In this document: positions 1-3,348 of the stretch, piece after piece
Layout: each line of letters opens with the position of its first letter
Position numbering within the stretch: the stretch's first letter is position 1
Assembly: GCA_003250455.1 (NCBI GenBank)
Contig: QKGK01000438.1
Location: 1-5,730 of the forward strand
Direction of reading: 5' to 3'
DNA: 5,730 nucleotides
From: Chloroflexota bacterium
GTDB lineage: Bacteria > Chloroflexota > Anaerolineae > Anaerolineales > UBA11579
Made by a program: the position numbers and the translations under genes
The notes under the pieces: model-generated
What the model was told of the DNA's origin: nothing
Seen by the model: only the letters and a program-made list of their open reading frames with translations
Databases searched by the model: none

Positions 1-1
1 C

Positions 2-562
2 CTCGCATTTTTAAACCAGCCGATCGTGCTGACGTTGATCACCCTGATCGTGGGGAGCTACCTGCTCAACCTGGTGGCGGAGCGCCGCTCGCGGCGGGAT
101 AAGCTGCGCGACCAGGCGATCGACTTCCTCACCGATGCAAGCAATTATATTGGCGCGATTGTCCCCAATATCTACGCTCACCTACGGACAGGGAGAATGG
201 AAACTTCTCCAGAGATGTTTGACGGGCTGAAAGATTTATTTTCCAGGCGGATGAGCATCCAGGTGGGCAGCCAGGCATATTTGCAGTCGGATGCCTTCTA
301 TTTGCAGTATTTCCGGCTGATGGACGAATTCCCCGGGGTGATCGAATCGCTGCGTACTTTGGAACAGGGGGGAGACGCCAAAGAGGTGAACCAGCTGGCA
401 ACGCAGCATTCCGAGCGCCTGCAGGCGCTGTGGCCGCTGGAAGGGGAATCGCTCCACCCGCAAACCGGCGAGCCGGTAGACGCATTGATCCTATGGATGG
501 ACCTGGTGATGCACCGCATGACTGACCTGATCACTTCGAACCTGGAAAAGGCGATGCGCTGA
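2..562 (+). CDS. Membrane-anchored protein of unknown function, 5'-truncated by window edge
   Basis: No family is recognised. The reading frame is open from base 2 to the TGA at 560-562 (186 residues seen). A GTG at 26 could serve as a start, but no purine-rich ribosome binding site precedes it. It would also cut into a hydrophobic stretch whose in-frame codons continue to the window edge, so the true start most likely lies outside. Residues ~7-26 (counted from base 2) form one transmembrane helix (PIVLTLITLIVGSYLLNLVA), followed at once by a basic cluster, ERRSRRDK. By the positive-inside rule the rest would be cytoplasmic. That remainder, about 155 residues, looks soluble and mostly helical, with no cysteines and no catalytic motif I can name. 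The methyltransferase follows 89 bp downstream on the same strand with its own possible promoter. Confidence is high that it is coding and low on role. Confidence 0.8.
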   Translation, partial: LAFLNQPIVLTLITLIVGSYLLNLVAERRSRRDKLRDQAIDFLTDASNYIGAIVPNIYAHLRTGRMETSPEMFDGLKDLFSRRMSIQVGSQAYLQSDAFYLQYFRLMDEFPGVIESLRTLEQGGDAKEVNQLATQHSERLQALWPLEGESLHPQTGEPVDALILWMDLVMHRMTDLITSNLEKAMR

Positions 563-622
563 TATATTTTAGATTGCCAGGAAAACTAAAGGATTTCTCA
601 TTTTCTCCGGCCGGGTTACCGA

Positions 623-628
623 TACAAT
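623..628 (+). promoter_or_regulatory. Possible -10 box for the methyltransferase gene
   Basis: TACAAT at 623-628 matches the sigma-70 -10 consensus at five of six positions and lies 29 bp before the preferred ATG at 652. No convincing -35 box sits 16-18 bp upstream; the T-rich run at 601-606 is a poor match. Initiation near 634-636 would leave a very short leader that starts just before the ribosome binding site. This is a weak call based only on the hexamer and its position. Confidence 0.3.
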
Positions 629-636
629 AAGGCCAC

Positions 637-642
637 AAGGAG
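637..642 (+). promoter_or_regulatory. Ribosome binding site that favours the second ATG
   Basis: AAGGAG at 637-642 is a good Shine-Dalgarno sequence. It lies only 3 nt before the first ATG (646), which is too close for efficient initiation, but 9 nt before the second in-frame ATG (652). The spacing argues for translation from 652 (MSQKN...) and not from 646 (MNMSQKN...). Confidence 0.7.
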
Positions 643-651
643 AAAATGAAC

Positions 652-1401
652 ATGTCGCAGAAAAATCTGGAAATTATCAGTGATGACCCGGAAGTATTCT
701 TTGCCGGTTTATTGGGGGAAATGATGCCGCCGCAGGTGTTGGATGTGGCTTGCGGCACGGGCGGGTTTACCGAGATGCTGCGCGGCAGCCTGCAAAGCTA
801 CGGGCAAATTATCGGGATCGACGTCCGTGAGGATGCGGTTGCCAAAGCCAACGAAAACCGCCCGGACCAATCGGTGCGTTTTGAGGTGATGGACGCGGCG
901 GAGATCACATTCCCGAATGATACCTTCGACCTGGTGAGCTGTGCTTTTTCGCTTCACCACATGCCTGACCCGCAAGCTGTCCTGGCGGAGATGCGCCGGG
1001 TGCTCAAACCGGACGGTACACTACTGATTGTGGAAATGTATCATGATCACCTGACCGATCCGCAGATCACCGAGATCATGGTGCACCATTGGGCGGCTGA
1101 GATTGATACCGCCCTGGGTGAACTGCATCGAAAGACTTACACCCGGGATGAGATTTTGGAACTGGTCCAGCGGGAGAGTTGGAAAAACCCGCAGACCTTC
1201 GACCTGGCGGGGATAAACTTTGACCCGCTGGGGGAAGATATCATGAAGATGATGCTGGATACGATCGTGCGCGTGCTGCATAAGGCCAAACCGCTGCCCG
1301 ATTATGATGACCATCAGATCAAGGCTTCTTTATTGGGGGACCGGGTAGCGCAGGTAGGCACGCATATCTCTACCCGGCTGATCGTGCTGGCGCAGAAGTA
1401 A
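652..1401 (+). CDS. Class I SAM-dependent methyltransferase (Methyltransf_11 / UbiE-like)
   Basis: Predicted to transfer a methyl group from S-adenosylmethionine to an unknown acceptor in the cytoplasm. The Rossmann-fold motifs appear in order, numbered from the ATG at 652: motif I VLDVACGTG (29-37, SAM-binding glycine loop); the acidic end of beta 2 in IGIDVRED (D57, ribose hydroxyls); D81 in VMDAAEI (adenine side); FDLVSCAFSLHHM (92-104), the post-motif signature typical of the UbiE/Methyltransf_11 group; and LKPDGTLLIVEM (118-129). The last ~120 residues are acidic and helical, lack a named domain, and probably shape the substrate pocket. About 249 residues is normal for a single-domain enzyme. 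An alternative start at 646 adds two residues. The 3' end overlaps the convergent kinase gene by 32 bp, and a terminator hairpin lies about 70 bp past the stop. Fold assignment is secure; substrate cannot be read from sequence, and ubiE itself is not supported. Confidence 0.9.
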   Translation: MSQKNLEIISDDPEVFFAGLLGEMMPPQVLDVACGTGGFTEMLRGSLQSYGQIIGIDVREDAVAKANENRPDQSVRFEVMDAAEITFPNDTFDLVSCAFSLHHMPDPQAVLAEMRRVLKPDGTLLIVEMYHDHLTDPQITEIMVHHWAAEIDTALGELHRKTYTRDEILELVQRESWKNPQTFDLAGINFDPLGEDIMKMMLDTIVRVLHKAKPLPDYDDHQIKASLLGDRVAQVGTHISTRLIVLAQK

Positions 1402-1921
1402 GCGCTTCCACCCACTGCCGCGCCTGCCGCGGGGAGCGCAGGCGGACAAACTGAAGATCAGAAAATTCAGAAGAAACGGAGAGCCGTGCGTACTGCTCCC
1501 GTTTCTTTTTATAGGTGCGCAAAAAGTAAAGGATCAGCGAATCTCGCGAGAAGAATGATTTGGTCAGGGATTCCCGGTTGTTACCCCACAGCAGTTCACG
1601 CGTAAAAGCCCGGCGGAAGGTGCGCCGCAGCAGCCGGGAGAGGACCAGCAGGAAGGGGTAGTCCAGCCACAGGACGACCTGGGCGCTCCCCCAGACTATA
1701 TCCTGCACTTTGCTGCTGTAATTTCCGTCCACCACCCACTGCGGGGTGGAGAGGGCTTCGCTGACCTTCCGGCGGAAAGTTTCCCGGTCCAGCGAAACCC
1801 AGTTGTCCAGCCAGAATATGCTGTCCAGCTCGATATGCGGGATTTGCAGCGCCGCGGCAATTTCGGCTGCCAGGGAGGTCTTGCCCGCCCCTGCAGGCCC
1901 GATGATGTGGATGCGTTCCAT
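1370..1921 (-). CDS. Small P-loop nucleotide kinase, FlaR / adenylate-kinase-like (topology modulation family)
   Basis: A 183-residue P-loop NTPase. The Walker A motif GPAGAGKT (8-15) sits at the N-terminus. It is followed by the family features LDSIFW (32-37), WVVDGNY (62-68) and a Walker B-like strand VVLWLDYP (82-89, D87). An arginine-rich lid-like stretch then runs ~96-116 and ends in WGNNRESL. This order is typical of proteins annotated 'adenylate kinase or related kinase' or 'DNA topology modulation protein FlaR'. That name is historical, and a kinase acting on a nucleotide or other small phosphate acceptor is the safer reading. It is cytoplasmic, with no signal or membrane segment. The ATG at 1919-1921 is well placed: Walker A starts seven residues later, as usual. 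No Shine-Dalgarno precedes it, but a -10 box ends 7 nt upstream, suggesting a leaderless transcript. The gene converges on the methyltransferase (32-bp overlap of 3' ends) and carries that gene's terminator hairpin within codons ~137-151. Confidence 0.88.
   Translation of the reverse strand: MERIHIIGPAGAGKTSLAAEIAAALQIPHIELDSIFWLDNWVSLDRETFRRKVSEALSTPQWVVDGNYSSKVQDIVWGSAQVVLWLDYPFLLVLSRLLRRTFRRAFTRELLWGNNRESLTKSFFSRDSLILYFLRTYKKKREQYARLSVSSEFSDLQFVRLRSPRQARQWVEALTSAPARSAG
1471..1512 (+). terminator. Rho-independent terminator for the methyltransferase, inside the antisense kinase gene
   Basis: The left arm AAGAAACGG-(A bulge)-GAGC (1471-1484) pairs with the right arm GCTC-CCGTTTCTT (1495-1507) to give 13 base pairs with a single bulged A1480. 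The loop is 10 nt (1485-1494). A T tract follows directly at 1506-1510, then AT. This polarity fits the plus strand, about 70 bp past the methyltransferase stop. Read on the minus strand the same hairpin is followed by TCTGAATTTTC, which is not a T tract, so it should not stop transcription of the kinase gene that encodes it. No folding energy was calculated. Confidence 0.65.
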
Positions 1922-1928
1922 GGTGGAA

Positions 1929-1956
1929 AGTATAGCTTAAATAGTCGAGTAGTCAG
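1929..1956 (-). promoter_or_regulatory. Promoter of the P-loop kinase, probably leaderless
   Basis: On the minus strand a TATACT box (1929-1934) lies exactly 7 nt before the ATG at 1919-1921, so initiation would fall at or next to the A of the start codon. A four-of-six -35 match, CTGACT (1951-1956), stands 16 bp further upstream and is itself part of the 8-bp repeat array. No Shine-Dalgarno occurs in the 7 nt between box and ATG, consistent with leaderless translation. The call rests on spacing and consensus only. Confidence 0.55.
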
Positions 1957-1980
1957 ATAGTCAATTAGTCAACCAGTGAT
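1941..1980 (+). repeat. Degenerate 8-bp tandem array A (NTAGTCNN)
   Basis: Five consecutive 8-bp units can be laid out: ATAGTCGA, GTAGTCAG, ATAGTCAA, TTAGTCAA, CCAGTGAT. The core TAGTC is exact in the first four, while flanking bases drift. The period continues weakly to the right. The array begins 20 bp upstream of the kinase start codon and contains the likely -35 box of that gene. Confidence 0.8.
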
Positions 1981-2096
1981 CAGGCAACCAGTAACGAGGC
2001 ACTCAGGCCCTTGGTAATGAAGTAAACAATGAGAAATTGTCTTGCTGAGCGCAGCGAAGCATCCGCCGGGTTTTCTAAGCGTGCAACCAATCCCCA
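1941..2096 (+). repeat. Composite intergenic element, copy A
   Basis: Elements in order are the 8-bp array (1941-1980), AGTGATCAGG (1975-1984), an AACGAGG..CTCA segment (1993-2005), TGAGCGCAGCGAAGCATCC (2046-2064) and GCAACCAATCCCCA (2083-2096). The same elements recur in the same order and orientation in copy B. Relative to B this copy has an extra 8 bp (one array unit) at about 1985-1992 and an extra ~37 bp at about 2006-2042, which contains a small hairpin. Confidence 0.65.
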
Positions 2097-2102
2097 TCTG
2101 AT

Positions 2103-2158
2103 TTAGTCCGGTAGTCGAATAGTCGGGTAGTCAGATAGTCACCGAGGCAATTAGTGAT
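2103..2158 (+). repeat. Degenerate 8-bp tandem array B (NTAGTCNN)
   Basis: Seven in-phase 8-bp units are visible: TTAGTCCG, GTAGTCGA, ATAGTCGG, GTAGTCAG, ATAGTCAC, CGAGGCAA, TTAGTGAT. The first five keep TAGTC exactly. The 14-mer GTAGTCAGATAGTC at 2127-2140 is identical to 1949-1962 in array A, and both are followed after exactly 12 bp by AGTGATCAGG. Confidence 0.8.
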
Positions 2159-2232
2159 CAGGAATGAGGTTCTCATCGTGAGCGAATGCGAAGGATCCAC
2201 CCACCAAGTAAAAACATGGCAACCAATCTCCA
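2103..2232 (+). repeat. Composite intergenic element, copy B
   Basis: A diverged direct repeat of copy A: 8-bp array (2103-2158), AGTGATCAGG (2153-2162), AATGAGG..CTCA (2163-2175), TGAGCGAATGCGAAGGATCC (2179-2198) and GCAACCAATCTCCA (2219-2232). The offset from copy A is 178 bp over the first shared blocks and about 133-136 bp over the last two, so the copies differ by indels. Mixed point changes and indels suggest an old duplication or independent insertions of one element. Confidence 0.65.
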
Positions 2233-2253
2233 GGGTCAAGGGCAACCAACTAT

Positions 2254-2330
2254 TTCCATCACCTTCCATCCTGTGCATCTGTGAAAAAACCCTAATCAAC
2301 CACGGATGAACACAGATTTACACGGATAAA
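2254..2330. repeat. Inverted pair of 10-bp-periodic repeats
   Basis: The right arm, on the plus strand, is three in-phase 10-mers: CACGGATGAA (2301-2310), CACAGATTTA (2311-2320), CACGGATAAA (2321-2330). The left arm, on the minus strand, is also three: CACAGATGCA (2274-2283), CAGGATGGAA (2264-2273), GGTGATGGAA (2254-2263). The two runs face each other across 17 bp. Pairing such as ATCTGTG with CACAGAT would allow a stem-loop. From memory, motifs like the right arm recur between genes in many unrelated environmental bacteria; this was not checked here. Confidence 0.7.
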
Positions 2331-2346
2331 ATCATTCCACTCAACT

Positions 2347-3207
2347 TTAGGCTGATTCATCCTCTTCGAGCACTTTGGCGGGGTAGATATCCGGGACGAA
2401 GGTCTGGTCGCTGATGGGCGGGCGGACGTAGACCGAGGTATCGGGCAGGGGCGGGAATTCCAGGGGCGGCTCGGTCAAATCTACGTAGGGGATCTGGCTG
2501 AGCAGGTGAGCGATGCAGTTGAGGCGGGCGTGGCGTTTGATGTCGGCGTTGACCACATACCAGGGGGCGTGCTTGGAGTCGGTGACGGCGAACATGCGGT
2601 CTTTGGCTTTGGAAAAATCCACCCAGCGTTTGCGCGATTCAAGGTCCATACCGCTGAGCTTCCAGCGGCGGGTGGGGTCGGTGTTGCGGGCCCGGAAGCG
2701 GCGTTCCTGCTCCTCGTCGCTGACGGAGAACCAGTATTTGATCAGCGTGATGCCGGAGCGGATCAGCATGCGCTCGAATTCCGGGCAAGTGCGCAGGAAT
2801 TCCTCGTACTGATCCTGGGTGCAGAAACCCATCACCGGCTCGACGATGGCGCGGTTGTACCAGCTGCGGTCGAAGAGCACCATCTCACCGCCAGCGGGCA
2901 GCTGGGCCACATAGCGCTGGAACCACCATTGGGTTTTCTCTCGGTCGTTGGGGGTGCCCAGGGCAACCACCCGCGCCACGCGGGGGTTAAGGCTGGCGGT
3001 GATGCGCTTGATGGTGCCGCCTTTCCCGGCGGCGTCGCGGCCCTCAAAGATGATGACCACTTTTTTCTTTTTCCTGCGGATCCATTCGTGCATCTTGACC
3101 AGTTCAATTTGCAGTTTGGCCATTTCCCGGTTGTACTGCTTTTTGCTGATCTTCTTTACCGGCGAGGATTGTGCTTTATCTCCATTGCCAAAGTCAAAAT
3201 CTACCAT
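2347..3207 (-). CDS. ppk2: Polyphosphate kinase 2 (PPK2 family, class I-like)
   Basis: Cytoplasmic enzyme moving phosphate between polyphosphate and nucleoside diphosphates; class I members usually make ATP or GTP from polyphosphate. The 286 residues are full length for a one-domain PPK2. Visible motifs: Walker A in FEGRDAAGKGGTIKR (54-68, K62); the conserved NPRVARVVALGTP (74-86); QWWFQRYVAQLPAGGE (93-108); Walker B LFDRSWYNRA (111-120, D113, R114); EPVMGFC (123-129); and the basic lid RRFRARNTDPTRRWKLS (169-185). The basic N-terminal region (about 18-49) ends in a KKKK run just before the first strand. Two residues after the Walker B motif differ from the usual YNRAGVERVMGF: this protein has YNRAIVEPVMGF. 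The start is fixed by AAAGGAG 8 nt before the ATG. leuS lies upstream on the same strand, but a terminator and a promoter separate them. The family is certain; the class and preferred nucleotide are inferred. Confidence 0.95.
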   Translation of the reverse strand: MVDFDFGNGDKAQSSPVKKISKKQYNREMAKLQIELVKMHEWIRRKKKKVVIIFEGRDAAGKGGTIKRITASLNPRVARVVALGTPNDREKTQWWFQRYVAQLPAGGEMVLFDRSWYNRAIVEPVMGFCTQDQYEEFLRTCPEFERMLIRSGITLIKYWFSVSDEEQERRFRARNTDPTRRWKLSGMDLESRKRWVDFSKAKDRMFAVTDSKHAPWYVVNADIKRHARLNCIAHLLSQIPYVDLTEPPLEFPPLPDTSVYVRPPISDQTFVPDIYPAKVLEEDESA

Positions 3208-3215
3208 TGGTTGCG

Positions 3216-3222
3216 CTCCTTT
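3216..3222 (-). promoter_or_regulatory. Ribosome binding site of ppk2
   Basis: On the minus strand AAAGGAG lies 8 nt before the ATG at 3205-3207. This is near-ideal sequence and spacing, and it fixes the ppk2 start. Confidence 0.85.
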
Positions 3223-3238
3223 CCGTGTGGGTGCTTTA

Positions 3239-3266
3239 ACTATACAGGATTTTAGGGACGAGGCAA
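3239..3266 (-). promoter_or_regulatory. Promoter of ppk2
   Basis: Minus-strand TATAGT (3239-3244) as the -10 box and TTGCCT (3261-3266, four of six) as the -35 box, 16 bp apart. Initiation near 3232 would give a leader of about 25 nt carrying the AAAGGAG site. It sits just downstream of the leuS terminator, so ppk2 need not depend on leuS transcription. Confidence 0.5.
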
Positions 3267-3277
3267 AGTGGGGATGT

Positions 3278-3307
3278 AAAAAAAGGCCGGAGCGTACGCT
3301 CCGGCCT
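3278..3307 (-). terminator. Rho-independent terminator of leuS
   Basis: A perfect 24-bp palindrome spans 3284-3307; each half reads AGGCCGGAGCGT. On the minus strand it is followed by a run of seven T (complement of the A run at 3278-3284). It lies 36 bp past the leuS stop. The opposite orientation has no T tract after it, so it works for leuS only. Confidence 0.92.
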
Positions 3308-3308
3308 C

Positions 3309-3348
3309 AACGATCTAACCATCCAACCAGCTAACTATCCAACTAAAT
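3309..3348 (-). repeat. Degenerate 8-bp tandem array C, overlapping the leuS stop codon
   Basis: Five in-phase 8-bp units on the plus strand: AACGATCT, AACCATCC, AACCAGCT, AACTATCC, AACTAAAT. Read on the minus strand they are of the NTAGTTNN type, close to the NTAGTCNN arrays at 1941 and 2103 but inverted. The unit at 3341-3348 contains the leuS stop TAG (3343-3345) and its last sense codon ATT (3346-3348). The other end abuts the terminator palindrome. Confidence 0.7.

Larger units (their letters stand above)
1922..2346. other. 425-bp intergenic region made largely of repeats; no credible gene
   Basis: The stretch between the divergent-facing ends of the kinase (its 5' side) and ppk2 (its 3' side) contains no believable coding frame. 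It holds the kinase promoter at its left edge, two copies of a composite repeat (about 1941-2096 and 2103-2232), and two 10-bp-periodic runs in inverted orientation (2254-2283 and 2301-2330). A small perfect hairpin, ACAAT-gagaa-ATTGT at 2026-2040, lies in a segment present only in the first composite copy. No clear factor-independent terminator for ppk2 is visible. The T run on the minus strand at 2284-2289 lacks a strong GC-rich stem immediately before it. Confidence 0.75.

Noticed and set aside
607..614. CCGGCCGG palindrome between the first two genes as a terminator or operator
   Set aside because: It is too short for a stable stem, has no T tract, and could occur by chance in GC-rich DNA.
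1421..1444. Hairpin CGCCTGC / GCAGGCG after the methyltransferase stop
   Set aside because: The 7-bp stem has a 10-nt loop but no T tract on either side. It is better explained by GC-rich kinase codons, and the hairpin at 1471-1512 is the stronger terminator.
1941..2158. Possible CRISPR array
   Set aside because: The units are only 8 bp and contiguous, with no unique spacers, and no cas genes are nearby.
2075..2299. 74-codon minus-strand open frame in the repeat region
   Set aside because: Its middle and C-terminal parts are just translated repeat units (LTTRLFDYRTK and similar) and there is no family match. It is repeat-derived and not a gene.
2506..3255. 249-codon plus-strand open frame antisense to ppk2
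   Set aside because: It lies wholly over a well-supported PPK2 gene and its promoter, reads as low-complexity Gly/Ala/Val/His-rich protein without motifs, and has no ribosome binding site. It is a shadow of codon bias in the opposite strand.
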